37,104 nucleotides of DNA, from assembly GCF_000485595.1 (NCBI RefSeq), contig NW_014578160.1, positions 25,688 through 62,791 on the forward strand, given 5' to 3'. Of the stretch, positions 25,455 to 35,624 are shown one piece after another. Numbering within the stretch: the stretch's first letter is position 1; each line of letters begins with the position of its first letter. Both the position numbers and the translations under genes were made by a program. The notes under the pieces were generated by a model, which did not search any database, was not told the DNA's origin, and worked only from the letters and a program-made list of their open reading frames with translations. The stretch is from Priapulus caudatus (Eukaryota > Priapulida > Priapulimorpha > Priapulimorphida > Priapulidae).

Positions 25455-28400
25455 ATGTATAATCTTGGCTTCAACAAGACCTAGTTAAACTCACCCATCC
25501 AATGAGTCCAGGTCTCAGCTCACAAAAAAACTTCAGATCAAAGCTGCGGATGCGAGGGTTCAGCTCGTGACCGAGGAAGAAATCGTAAATATGGCTGCCT
25601 GAAATGTGCACCCATCCCTGGATTAGCATGTGGACAAACTTGGACCAGTGTTCTTTCAGAGCCTCAACTCAATAACATCAATACCCTTCAACAGCCTCAG
25701 TTAACATGGTTCATACAGGACTGAAAATTTTCTCAAGGACATTTTATCGGAATTCATACACACAACAAAACATACCTGGATTAATTTAATAATAACCCCA
25801 TTCTTAATCACTGTCACCTCTAACTTACCTGGATCACATTAATAAACCCTTCTAAACACTGTCACTTCTACAACATACCTTGATTTACTGACTGATTTTA
25901 CTGACTTACTGTAATTTGTGATCATCATTTAACTACTGTCTATCGTGTCTATAGCTTTTTAAGCTCATTTAACACAATTTTTATTGAGGTTTGCACATTA
26001 TTTATGGTACAAAATGTCTTTTTATTACAGGCAAGGATTCTTTCTAAAAATTCAAGGACTTTTCAAGCACAAAATCAACATTTACTAAATTCAGGTACTT
26101 TTCAAGGACTCCCCTCAAATTCAAGGACTTTTCAAGGACTGTGCGAACCATGGTTAATGTACTTGCCCTTCTGTATACTTGATAAGAATAGGTCTGTTTT
26201 TGTTGGTAGGTAAACGGCAACAACAACCACCCCCTTCCCTCCTACCCGATCCCACATGTTGCTATAAATGATCGCACTTTTGCCAAAGCCAGTTTTTGTT
26301 AAGTTATCGCCACATAACTAAGTGCACCTACAATGTGGGCGTACAAAATCTGGTCAGTTCTAGGAGTTGGACGACATTTTGTCAGTAACAGCAGTCACTC
26401 AATTTTCCAGAAATCTCCAAATAAATTAGAATTCTAACCGAACACCCCCAAACCTCTACTGGTTTCTCTTCCGGCATGCCGTGTAGCACCCCCCCTTCAC
26501 CTACCAGAATTTCCGTATGGGTTCAGGGCATTGTTGGCGGCACGGCGAGCTTTCAGGTACAGGATGACAGACATCAGAGTGGAGAAGACCATCGCAGTAC
26601 AAGCCAGCTGCATGTAGTTGCGGTAGACGAAGGCAGCGATCGGATACTTAAGGTACATCTGTGCCACAACGAGACTGGCCAAGCTGACCACAAACGCAAG
26701 ACCACCTGCAAAGTGACACGTGCGTTAGATGTTAGACCTCCAAATGTACGTATCAAGTACTTAGCAACAAGGTTGAGGAGTTGATATTCCGTCAGATTCA
26801 CATTCGAATAGTTGGTCCGGCAAGCGTAAGTAATTCTGAGTGGTTCCGACACCAGAATGCTCTTCATTTTCCCCCTTTACCAATGAGTCAGCACTCAAAC
26901 TTTAGATTATATACTTGAGGACATACGTGCAGCAATGACACCTCGTGCCTTGATGGAAAGCGGAATCCATAGATCATGGTTGTTGTGATACGACCGGAAT
27001 TTTTTTTACCTACGTGCAAATTCTTCTGTGGATCCAGCAACTTTAAAGAAAGAGTTTATATGCATTGCACTTTTAACACTCACGTATGCACGCGCACATA
27101 CACACACATGCATGCACGCACACACACATCACATGCAATTACCATTGAGACGGTAGCTGAGACGATTGCCCGAACGCAAAGGCTGTCCCTGTACGATGCG
27201 CCCAATAGGTAACAATGCCAACAGCACCTGTGCAACGAACCAGCCCATGTATGCTGCAGTTGCCTGCCAGTTGAAATATGCATGGAGCTGCAGAGGTAGC
27301 TCAGGTCTCTTGAAGAATACGCACTTTCCCTGCACAAAGAAGCATTACAATTATTACAACAAACTTAATTTAAAAATATATATAATTAAAATGTAACATT
27401 TCTATATAGAATAAAATTATCCACTTTATGAAGACCACTGATTCATTCATCTACAACCTAAAGCAAACAAACTGGAAGCAAATAATCACAAAGCATGTGA
27501 TATTCTTGTGTTATATACAATTTAGTGATTTTCGTTATTCCCAAAGTTATTTCACAAAATCAAATCACAGATGAAACATGTTTGCATCAGCTGCGAAGCC
27601 CACATGCTACTACAAATACAAAAAAAGGGTTTACCTTTTCAAGTTTTTGCAGCGTTAACGATGTCAACTTCATTTGCATTGAAATGCACCGAGTGCAGGT
27701 GTTTGTAGCGATAGATACCTTTGTACAGGTGAAATAGAGAAGGATCACGGTGGCTGGCAGCATCAGCATCGTTGTCAATGCTCCGAAAGCACCACCAAAC
27801 TCCTTCTGCATCGTCTTCCTCACCTTCTCGCTGCGAGGCATTTGCTTGATATCTGCCGTCATCGACTCTGGCTGCTGCTGCTCCCCGAAACATCATAACA
27901 TAAATAAATTAATATTAGTAAGGAAGAAAAAAAAATGAAAGTCCATTGGTACTGACAAAAGCTACATAACTTGCTCTTCATCTCGAACCGACTTGAACCT
28001 AAGAGGGCAATGAAGCAGGGTCTTAAACCATGTAAGCTCCAAATGCGGAATGTTCACACGGTGATCAGTAACTAGTGGCGTATTCAGAAATTGATGGGGG
28101 GGGGCGAAATGTACCTTGGCTGCCGCAGGCAGGCCTGCGTGCCGTAGACATGGCAGTGCTAGGGGGGTCTGGGGGCATGCCCCCCAGAAAATTTTGAAAT
28201 ATTTAAGCCATTTTCCTGCAATCTGAGGCATACTGTGGACCATATTCTCATGTCTGATAACACTATCTCAACCCTACAACCCTTGCCTGATTAGCAGACA
28301 AACTACGCGACACCTTGCAGACAGCGCCTGTCTGACTAGGCTATTCCATTTACCGTAGACATGCCAGATACAAAATGCCTGAAAAAAAACAATGTGTCCA

Positions 28401-30463
28401 AGCGAACAATGAGAACAATCAGTGCAAATTAAACCTAGAAATCGTAAAGATTCCACAGAATGAGGAACGGTTGGAGACCCTGATGAAGCATCAGAAACTG
28501 TCAGTAGCTTGTGATTCCTGCCCCCCTTGATACGACACAGAGCAACATGTGCAAGCAAACTGACGTGCTAGCGGCCAGGATCAGCAAAATCCGCCCGTGC
28601 GTTCGCCGTGATTACCTTGTTGGTGCTGGCCATGGCAGCCAGGCGAGCCGAAGTCCGCGTGGGAGTATCCGGCCCGAGTGACCTCACTTCATCCTTCACC
28701 TCCTTATCGATCTTGTACGTCTTTGTCTCGCTCAGTGTGGTTTTCTTTGCCGGCGTTGACGTCATCGGAATCGTGGTGGTGCGTGATCGCGATGTGGACC
28801 GAGACCTGAGGTGTGATTACGCACATGCAAGCTTGGTAGAATAGCTAGGGCCACAATTAAAATTTTTTTTTATTTGCCCTCACCCGACCCAGGCTGAACA
28901 GTTCGGGTAGGTAGGTAGGCTTTTTTTTAGTTTGAATTTTTTTGGGGTCTTTTTACAAATTCAGCATGGTGTCTACATGCTCGGGTGTGCTTGTGCGCAG
29001 ATACCTTTTATGTTGAATGTTTGTTTTGCTTGGTACATATAATCAAGAGCGTATAAAGAAAGAGAGCGTATAACGGTGAAATGCTGAAACCATGTTGCAG
29101 TATTAGTCAAATGAATAAACTTTCCCGGTTTTATTTTGACGATTCTTTGCAGTATTATTGATCAGCTGTCCTACCTTGTTTTAATATAAAACAAACCGAA
29201 TGTCCCTACGATGCCCCTACGCTGAGATAATAAGCGGTGAAAATCTGGTATTTTCGTCGAAAACCGACTCGAGATCAGTGTTTACTGCGACTGTCTCTCG
29301 CTTTGAGATAACTCCGGGAAACCTCGCGTGTTTCCGCCAATGATTGACAAATGGAATGAATGACGTCTGTTATTGATTGCCATAGTGACGACCCCCACCT
29401 GTGCCCACCTCACGCTGGATGTATAGTAATCTCTGTAGTACTGACGTGAGTCAGTGCTACCATGGCGCTACACAGCGGCGACCGGAAGCAATACACTGGC
29501 CACAAAGCGAGAGACAGTCACAGTAAACACTGATCTCGAGTCGGTTTTCGGCGAAAATACCAGATTTTCACCGCTCATTATCTCAGCATAGGAGCATCGT
29601 AGGGACAAGCGGTTTGTTTTATATTAACAAGGTAGGACAGCTGATCAATAATACCGCAAAGAATCGTCAAAATAATATGGGCAGTTTCTTAATTTGACTA
29701 ATACTGCAACATGGTTCCACCATTTCACCGTTGTACGCTCTCCTTCTTTATACGCTCTTGATATAAATGTATTGCCCACAGATTTATATAATGTACAGTG
29801 ATACAAATTGTAAAAAAAAATAGGAAAGGTCAATAACATTTTTTGAGTCGGCCCCTTTTTGGCGGGTCGGTCGAGTGAGGGCAAACAAACAACATTTTTA
29901 TTATGGCCTAGTCATGATACCAGTACAGACACGTCACACCTGTGACAGACTCACTCACTGAGCTCCAGAAAGACGTTTACTAAAATATAAGTAAGTTTAC
30001 TTCAAGTTATTAAGTCTCATAGTCTAATTCCCAACACTTAGTTAAGTTTTTACTCAAGTTGAAAACAGCTACAGCTGTTTGTAGAGTTATATATAGCATT
30101 AAATGAGTCTTAATATTTAATTCTTTACTATTTTAGACTGGTGAAAAAGGACAGGAGTATAGACATACATTGCTATTCCTACATTTCCTATAGGCTTGTG
30201 ACAAAAACCTTGTTTAACAACCCTCTGAAAACATTCCTGTCCATGTAGAACCATCTAAGTTGTGTACAATCCCAGATTAACGAATGTATGAATAGATTAA
30301 CAAAACACTACCAACGTAGGCACTAACTAACTGTTCTTTCCAACACTACCTTCTAGCCGGCGATGTTGTAGCACTCTTTGTCTTTGCTGTGCGTGGTGGA
30401 GACTTCCCGCGACCTCTGCTCCGAGATCGTGATCGCGATCTTGCTGGTGATTTAGATTGGGAC
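22362..30463 (-). CDS. LBR: Lamin B receptor / C14 sterol reductase, copy 2
   Basis: This is the same gene as 6110-15542. Here the seven 5' exons are open and correctly phased: 30350-30463 (RS repeats), 28616-28805, 27635-27880, 27143-27329, 26505-26705, 25495-25598 and 25096-25215. The four 3' exons (23580-23752, 23243-23321, 22836-22955, 22362-22520) carry indels. Joining these seven to the four clean 3' exons of copy 1 gives 1702 nt, in frame throughout, 566 residues plus stop. Human LBR is 615 residues, and the shortfall fits the missing N-terminal Tudor region. The order is RS region, about eight to ten membrane spans, the ELNPR motif, the SGWWGFxRxPNY motif and the YRIVPYVF end. The 5' exon and start codon should lie between 30464 and about 34600. 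An 810-bp foldback element interrupts the intron upstream of exon 23580-23752. Confidence 0.9.
22836..22955 (-). CDS. LBR: LBR SGWWGF exon, copy 2 (indel-damaged)
   Basis: It is homologous to 6590-6712 but three bases short overall. The Lys codon in place of the family His is also present in this copy (AGGAAG), so the substitution does not depend on one copy. Confidence 0.8.
23243..23321 (-). CDS. LBR: LBR FRKNP exon, copy 2 (indel-damaged)
   Basis: It is 79 nt against 81 nt in copy 1. The acceptor aatccag and the ATTGGATTCTGGATTTTC core are shared. Confidence 0.78.
23580..23752 (-). CDS. LBR: [13 protein letters not shown] exon, copy 2 (indel-damaged)
   Basis: It is homologous to 7341-7515, two bases shorter overall. 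The block coding for QARY/DLVW has missing bases that break the frame. Confidence 0.78.
23864..24673. mobile_element. 810-bp long-arm foldback element, copy 2 only
   Basis: The left end ATCAGGAGTAGATAATAGGG (from 23864) is the inverse of the right end, which reads ATCGGGAGTAGTAATTAGGG on the minus strand (from 24673). The inverted match continues for about 270 bp on each side, including GTAGACACCCGCAATC and ATTCTCTGCCA blocks, around a unique centre of similar length. TA flanks both ends (23862-23863, 24674-24675). Copy 1 has the uninterrupted site at about 7620-7640. No transposase is recognisable; a Foldback-like or long-TIR MITE is the best description. Confidence 0.78.
25096..25215 (-). 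CDS. LBR: LBR exon VVIN...DALFHE, copy 2 (intact)
   Basis: It is 120 nt, 40 codons, phase 0 on both sides, with donor GAG|gtaagt. It encodes [20 protein letters not shown], then [20 protein letters not shown]. The DAL-x-x-E motif preceding the LTT-x-DI exon is typical of the family. The acceptor (gttaag) is a little weak but keeps frame. Confidence 0.9.
25398..25454. repeat. (GT)n microsatellite, LBR intron, copy 2
   Basis: A GTGTGCGT start followed by pure GT. Adjacent to the exon with the ELNPR motif. Confidence 0.92.
25495..25598 (-). CDS. LBR: LBR exon with sterol reductase ELNPR signature, copy 2 (intact)
   Basis: It is 104 nt, with donor TGG|gtgagt and acceptor atttcag. It encodes [20 protein letters not shown] followed by [14 protein letters not shown]. 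This is the first ERG4/ERG24 family signature (Y-D-F-x-x-G-x-E-L-N-P-R). Entry in phase 1 completes the Gly of NSG in the preceding exon. Confidence 0.95.
26049..26142. repeat. TCAAGGACTTTTCAAG direct repeats, copy 2
   Basis: ATTCAAGGACTTTTCAAG occurs at about 26050, again (TTCAGGTACTTTTCAAGG) at about 26091 and (TTCAAGGACTTTTCAAGG) at about 26119. It resembles sub-terminal repeats of common animal hAT-type elements; a full element is not delimited. Confidence 0.55.
26505..26705 (-). CDS. LBR: LBR transmembrane exon ending NPYGNSG, copy 2 (intact)
   Basis: It is 201 nt, with acceptor tttgcag and donor TCTG|gtaggt. It encodes [20 protein letters not shown], then [20 protein letters not shown] and [10 protein letters not shown]. 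Two hydrophobic spans are visible. The LNPYGNSG end leads into the ELNPR exon as in LBR. Confidence 0.92.
27143..27329 (-). CDS. LBR: LBR exon FFKRPELP...LPIGR, copy 2 (intact)
   Basis: It is 187 nt, with acceptor tgtgcag and donor AATG|gtaatt. It encodes [20 protein letters not shown], then [20 protein letters not shown] and LSYRLNG. LP-x-G-R-x-x-x-G-x-PL and Y-R-x-NG are family-typical. Phase 1 exit fits the next exon. Confidence 0.93.
27635..27880 (-). CDS. LBR: LBR exon EFGGAFGAL, first membrane span, copy 2 (open)
   Basis: It is 246 nt, open for 82 codons, phase 0 at both ends. [20 protein letters not shown] leads to [20 protein letters not shown], the start of the sterol reductase domain (E-F-G-G). 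The acceptor is a CAGCAGCAG tandem (27872-27880), so up to three Gln are optional. The second half ([10 protein letters not shown]...) is not LBR-like, whereas the adjacent frame ([20 protein letters not shown]) looks natural; a pair of compensating indels is likely. Confidence 0.85.
28074..28203. mobile_element. hAT-type terminal remnant, copy 2
   Basis: AGTGGCGTATTCAGAAATTG followed by a G run, and CTAGGGGGGTCTGGGGGCAT then GCCCCCCAGAAAATTTTG, resemble ends of a very common invertebrate repeat. It lies in an LBR intron. Target duplication and full extent are not determined. Confidence 0.45.
28616..28805 (-). CDS. LBR: LBR exon, Ser/Thr/Arg-rich N-terminal segment, copy 2 (intact)
   Basis: It is 190 nt, with acceptor cacctcag and donor AAG|gtaatc. 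It encodes [20 protein letters not shown], then [20 protein letters not shown] and [12 protein letters not shown]. It continues the RS region and links it to the membrane domain. Low complexity and basic charge fit the nucleoplasmic N-terminus of LBR. Confidence 0.88.
30350..30463 (-). CDS. LBR: LBR RS-repeat exon, copy 2 (intact)
   Basis: It is 114 nt, with acceptor ccctccag and donor AGAAG|gtagtg. It encodes [20 protein letters not shown], then [17 protein letters not shown]. Phase 2 exit forms R-S with the next exon. The RS dipeptides mark LBR and are absent from TM7SF2/DHCR14. Entry phase shows at least one further upstream coding exon. Confidence 0.9.
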
Positions 30464-30543
30464 CTGGAGGGCTGTTGAATAGATAAATCGAGCTTTCGTA
30501 TCACCTGACAATTTAAGAATTCTGCATGCTAATTACTGAATAA

Positions 30544-30594
30544 GTACACACAGTCACACACACATGCACGCATGTACGCACACACACGCACGCA

Positions 30595-30626
<32 letters not shown>
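30544..30626. repeat. CACG/CA microsatellite, copy 2
   Basis: CACA and CACG tetramers in tandem, upstream of the RS exon. The copy 1 counterpart (about 15640-15760) is rearranged and contains a GC-rich interruption. Confidence 0.9.
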
Positions 30627-32384
30627 AATCAACCAAACTCTGCACATCTATCAAAAGAGCTCAGCATTTAAACAAGGTTTCTTATGATTACGATATGTCA
30701 AACCAAATTGTGTGTACGAACGTCCCTGGCGTTTGCAACTGTAAACATACACTACTGTCTAGAGTACAAGTCTGGATTAGGCAAGTCAAACAATTTGGAA
30801 ATCAGCTCACTCGTGGCAGCATAAACCAAACCAACCACACCAGCGGGAACCAAACAGCTGATCGGCTGATCCAGTATGACCTACGAATTCAAACACCGGG
30901 CACAGTGCGAGATTGCATAATGTAATTACAATGTCTATGCCCTGAAATCACTTACTCCTTGCATACAATTTTTCATAGTGCAAACTGTAGGGAATAACCA
31001 ACAATGCTTACAAAAAATGAGAAAAGAGGTTAAATAGTGACAGTGAGAGCAAACTAATGTGGATATGTAACAGAGAACACATCAAAATCATCAAGAATTT
31101 GCCCAAGTACAACAGGTTTTCTTTTTCTTTTCAATAGGATCAATTGAGATGGAAATGCTAACATTTCATATGGACAGTCAAATACTAATGCCATTTACCA
31201 TCCTTCATAGTTCCGTCATTGTTAGATGCATAAGTCTGATCGTATTTGAGATAGTGAAACCAGTTCTTACGCATTCTCACTCTACTAGTAGCTGGTACAC
31301 AGTGAGCAGGGGCAGAACTAATGGTAGCAACTGAAATTTAAAATGAACCGAGTGCACAGCTGGTACGCTCTCTCGTCAGATCCTGTTATATCACATTCAA
31401 ATGTAGGATCACATAACTCCGCCTGGGGAGCATAACAGGGCAACGCTGCGAAATGAGACACAGAAATTAGAATGCTATAGGCGGCAATACCAACACTTAC
31501 AGATCATTTTTTGTTTGTAACAAGACCGGCAGCTGGTATCAATACAGCAGAAGTTTTTTTATTAACTTTTTTATATACTGGCAACATTAATGTAACTGTA
31601 CCCAATGTTGAGCTAATAATACTCTTGATAATACCAAAGAGTTGGTGTGACTGTGTAGCCTTGGATGTGTTATATGCATGCAGATTTTCCCCTGCTAAAT
31701 CTGATTTGGTATTTATTAAATTGGCACAAACCACTAACACGTCCAAATTACACACAAACTAAAAACAAACAGAAATAGCTGAAATAATCTTACCTTAAAT
31801 TTAAATAACTAAAAATGTAAATGACTTTACAACTAGCTATTTCAGATTTCACTTAGAATTTGCTGCTGCTGTTTTTTTATGCAACTAAATACCACATGGA
31901 ACTGATTTAAAGCACATTTCAATTCAGGATGTGTCATACATGGACAAACCAGAGCTCAGTTTTAACCCTGGTCAGGGTTTCTTAAATACACAAGAGGCAC
32001 AGTGGCGCACCGCCGTTGTCAAATTTAAAGGGAGAGTTTACTCTAGGTTCTAGGGTTATTTTCAGCTAATTTAGGTTATAATTACGATACATAAAAAGTT
32101 TCATGGTTCAATCACCATTAGAAATATTTTTTTTAAATGTTTTAAAACTAACGACTACCGTGTGATTACAACGACGGTGGCGCCACTCAAAGCGCACGAT
32201 CTGATAAGTTGCGCAAAACCACTTTCCAGCCAAGGGCTACAGACCGAGGGTGTTTCTTATTTATTCATTTAAAAGCAAAAGGATTGTAATATCATCTCAT
32301 AAACGACATATAGTTTCAGTTATAATATGGATAACACTTGCCCGCTAAAAGAATACCGTTCTGCGCATTTAAATAGCTTTAGGT
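30627..32384. other. LBR upstream intron, copy 2, no exon recognised
   Basis: AT-rich, collinear with 15760-17571. No open frame here has a Tudor, RS or membrane signature. An intron is inferred because the RS exon needs an upstream coding exon. Confidence 0.5.
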
Positions 32385-33061
32385 ATAAAATATAAATGCA
32401 CTTTTCGGGAATTAGCCCTCGGTCTGGTAACGGTGCAAAATAAATTGTACAAATACGCAACTTTTTTCTGGGTTGGCAGCACGGTCGCGGGTGTCATGGC
32501 GCAGTATCAAATTTCGTGGAAATAGCCGTTGATGTGTAATAATTAAACAATTAATATTAGGCACTGGTAACAAATAAGTGGGGTATCAGAAGAATTTGTT
32601 ATACAGTAAGTACAAGTTGTAGCAAGTAAACCCTAAGGCTACGTCTCTTTAACAGTCGCCGTGTGGGAAAATGTTCCTGTTATTACTGATAATGTAATCT
32701 CCGTAATTTATATTACCTATAAGTATATCAATACATCCGGTATTTGAATCCATCAATGCGCGTTTTTTCCGCCAAAACTGGCCATTTACCTCCTTTGTCT
32801 AATTTTCCCCTCAGAAGAAACCCTGCTGATCCATTTCAAAAATCATAAACATGACCACAAGCACACAAGTCCCTGGTGCATTGCGGAGAAGGGTAAATGC
32901 GATCACTGTCTGCTTGAGAAATGCAAATAAAAGATATAGCCGTCTATCATACTTTCTGGCTGAACCTTGAAACAAAATTCTTTATGAATTTGTAACACTT
33001 TTGGGAGGTTATAAAATGCTGCAGCTGTGCACGTGAGAAATAAAACTGTGAATGGACCTGA

Positions 33062-33301
33062 TTATTTCTTAGTTAGAAGTACCGGCTTTCGGTGACTTGT
33101 CTGCCTGGTCGCGATAATGGTTTTGCCCGTTTTTAGCTCCACGGTGTACTTTGCCGTGGTTGTCGAGTACTTATACCAATCCACCCACACATCAGCTGGT
33201 CTGCTATGTAAACTCGCACACCTGCCTCTCCCATCACCTGACGTAGCTAAGCGCATTACTGGAGATTTTGGGCCATCCTTAAATGGAACATTATAATACA
33301 A
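33062..33301 (-). other. Unassigned open frame, weak candidate LBR 5' exon
   Basis: A single-copy open frame in the interval where the Tudor exon should lie. Its last 40 residues (YSTTTAKYTVELKTGKTIIA) alternate hydrophobic and polar residues like a small beta-barrel, with a loose likeness to the Y-T-V-x-x-x-x-G-T part of LBR Tudor. It lacks the expected G-R-W-P-G-S, has no donor of the right phase and ends in a stop. A degraded retroelement fragment is equally possible. Confidence 0.2.
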
Positions 33302-33410
33302 GTATTAGTGCTCAAACCAGCTAAGAGCTAACAAATATTAATTTATAGACACAGATTATCTGACAAAGATTGGGATTTGATTACTAGTATAGTAACTAGT
33401 CGCTCATCAG

Positions 33411-33696
33411 GGGTCTATGTCCCCCAGCGGTACTGCGCCGGAACGGTACCCTGGTACAGTTCCGGTTATATCCGGAACGTACCATTGGTAACTATCTGAT
33501 CCATGGTTAGGTTTAAAGGGTTAGGGTTTAAGCGGTTAAGGATAGCGCGACTCACCTAGACTCGTTTTAGTGGGTAGGCAAGGTTATGGTCCGGCGCCTA
33601 TATTATTAGTACAGCAGAGCATATGTATATACGGTACTATTAGATCTATGCGTACAGGTACAGTTCGGCCGGCACGTACCCTGGGGACATAGACCC
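33411..33696. mobile_element. 286-bp terminal-inverted-repeat element (MITE)
   Basis: The left end GGGTCTATGTCCCCCAG and the right end CTGGGGACATAGACCC are inverse complements apart from one extra C. The inverted similarity continues for about 45 bp (GGTAC and GCCGG blocks). The flanks GCTCATCAG and GCCTCTCAG share 6 of 9 positions, an uncertain target duplication. It is non-coding. The centre contains telomere-like text (AAAGGGTTAGGGTTTAAG, about 33515). Confidence 0.8.
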
Positions 33697-34595
33697 GCCT
33701 CTCAGCGTAATGCGTTAAGTATTATATTATTAATTAATCCATCAAACTCGTGACAGAATCACGATAAAAACACGGTTTAAATGATCGAAACTACCGTTAA
33801 AAGTGTGTAATGCATAAATTCACCAGCGATACATACACAGCCATAGTACTGGTCCAACACTAGTCTATAGTGATGTCACGGATCATCCGATTATACTCGA
33901 TCAGTCGGTTGAACAGTGGGCTCGAACCAAACGCTCGGTTATCAAAATCATAATCGATTTCAATCACAAGAAAAAAAAAACTGTCGCGAAAAAAAACGAA
34001 ATAAAATGTAAAACTTGACAAGCAAAAATTGGAAAAGTTATGAGAATCAGAGATATCAGTCGCTACTATATATATATATATTCAAGCTATCCTTTCATTT
34101 AACATACATGTAAATGATGTTATTAATACAAATAATACTAATTAGTATTATACACACAGTGTAGTTAAACCGTTGCAAAACAAACCAGTAAATTGAGTAA
34201 AAACAGTGGCTAAGGACAGGCACATACATGTCACACGACGTTACGCACACCCAGGCACTTCAACACACGGTAAACCGCGATCTGTAAGCATCATCGGTTA
34301 CTTGGCGTCTAAGCGCGATGATAGATTATAACGAATATACAACCCGATTACCAACACTAGATCAACCACAGACGTAACGCTAATCAATCAGACAAATGCC
34401 TGCCCTAATGTAAGGAAAAAATTGTTAATCCATTAAAAATCCAATAAACTGATTAAGTTTATTAAATTTATGATTTTTTACCCTATAACTAGCAAACATA
34501 ATAAATGCTAATAATTAACCTGATAGTGCGCAATCGGAACCGTTCTTTTGTAATTTAACGAACTAATCATATAATATGTAGAGGAAATATTGACA
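33697..34595. other. AT-rich non-coding DNA, nothing recognised
   Basis: No coding signature, repeat family or RNA gene is apparent. Short AT and poly-A runs only (for example about 33968-33980 and 34068-34080). Confidence 0.55.
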
Positions 34596-34702
34596 TTTGG
34601 CGCGCCACCAACGAACAACAAACAAGCAGTACGCGTAAACCGGCGCCACAAGTGCGTTTTTGTGATTGGTCGTTACGCTTAGTGCCGACGTAAACTGATT
34701 GG
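34596..34702 (-). promoter_or_regulatory. LBR: Candidate LBR promoter: two CCAAT boxes and E2F-like site
   Basis: Read on the minus strand, CCAAT occurs at 34702-34698 and 34669-34665, 33 bp apart, a spacing common for NF-Y. TTTGGCGCGCCA at 34596-34607 includes a TTTGGCGC E2F-type match in a palindrome. The block is richer in CpG than its surroundings and lies upstream of the LBR exons. Assignment to LBR is inferred from position and orientation; a promoter for a gene to the right is possible. Confidence 0.35.
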
Positions 34703-35312
34703 CTTATCAGTTCTGTCCTTCGCACCGCCGATGCTAGTATTTTCGAATGCCGGAGCTTCCTGATAACAGTTTAGTCGATTTCAGTATTTTTACGTAGATT
34801 TAACGCCCCTTTGTTCCGGCTACGATCCACTGTCGACCTCGAACCCCCAGTAAATGAACCGTAGCACATAATATTAGGACGAAGACGGAGAGCGAAGTGG
34901 ATCAAAATCGATAGAGTGCCACTGCGGATCGCAGTGGAAAAAAGTTGCAATTTGCCAATTTACCAACGAGTTTCAATGAATGAGGAAGATTCCGTTGTAC
35001 ATTGCACATATTTTTCCATTTCTATAATATAATTAATAATACTAATACTAATATAATGACAGGGGTGAGGAATCGCGCAGATGTACAGGCAATGGATTGA
35101 ATGACCATAACTTAATAACACATCGAAGCATAGACTTGCTAAGGTGTAAAGTCAACCCAGCTTGCTGGATGTCAGTAGATTTTTGCTGGAGAATTGGGTT
35201 CATTTTGGGAATATATATGCTGGAGGTTCAGAAATATTTTTCAAACACGACCAGTTTCTGAATATTTTTGGCTTTAAAATATCGTATTTTGCAGTACATC
35301 ATATTCTGTTTT
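34703..35312. other. Non-coding stretch right of promoter candidate
   Basis: No open frame with domain signature; no repeat recognised. A first exon of a divergent gene cannot be excluded. Confidence 0.4.
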
Positions 35313-35414
35313 CAGTGGCGTAACGCAGGGAGGGTGTTGGGGTGTTAAACACCCCTTGCCTCTGTCCGAAACAAACCATTTTTTTAAAGAAAAGAGAAGG
35401 AGAGGAGAAAAAGG

Positions 35415-35452
<38 letters not shown>

Positions 35453-35624
35453 TGAGAGAGAAGAAGAGAGAGAGACGAGAGAGCGAGAGATGAGAGAAGA
35501 GAAGAGAGTGTGTGTGAGAGAGGAAGGAGAGAAAGAAGGAAAAGAGAAGGGAGCGAGAAAACAGAAGGGCCCCCTATTATCCTTGTTTTAGATTAATGTA
35601 TTGTAAACACCCCCTCCCGAGCTG
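35313..35624. mobile_element. Possible hAT-like remnant with internal GA microsatellite
   Basis: The left end is CAGTGGCGTAACGCAGGGAG followed by GGTGTTGGGGTGTT. The right end read on minus is CAGCTCGGGAGGGGGTGTTT. These are roughly inverted and CAGTGGCGTA is a familiar hAT-type terminus. GA repeats fill about 35397-35560. Without a target duplication this is tentative. Confidence 0.3.

Larger units (their letters stand above)
17597..32384. repeat. Copy 2 of 15-16 kb duplicated segment (right contig)
   Basis: It starts at the gap inside galectin exon D and stops being homologous to copy 1 at about 32384 (GCTTTAGGT), which is the last sequence of copy 1 before the gap (17563-17571). Sequence beyond 32384 is single-copy. 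Large differences from copy 1 are the foldback insertion and the absence of the hAT-like and G/T-rich blocks. Confidence 0.93.

Noticed and set aside
30572-30626. CRISPR-like or coding repeat in the CACG tract
   Set aside because: Ordinary tetranucleotide microsatellite, without spacers or a host context for CRISPR.
17597-32384. A genuine second galectin-LBR gene pair by tandem duplication
   Set aside because: Both breakpoints coincide with the N gap and differences are mostly small indels that shift from one copy to the other; overlapping contigs explain it better.
33062-33301. Firm assignment as an LBR Tudor exon or a retroelement integrase fragment
   Set aside because: Similarity is too weak in both directions, and no suitable splice donor is present.
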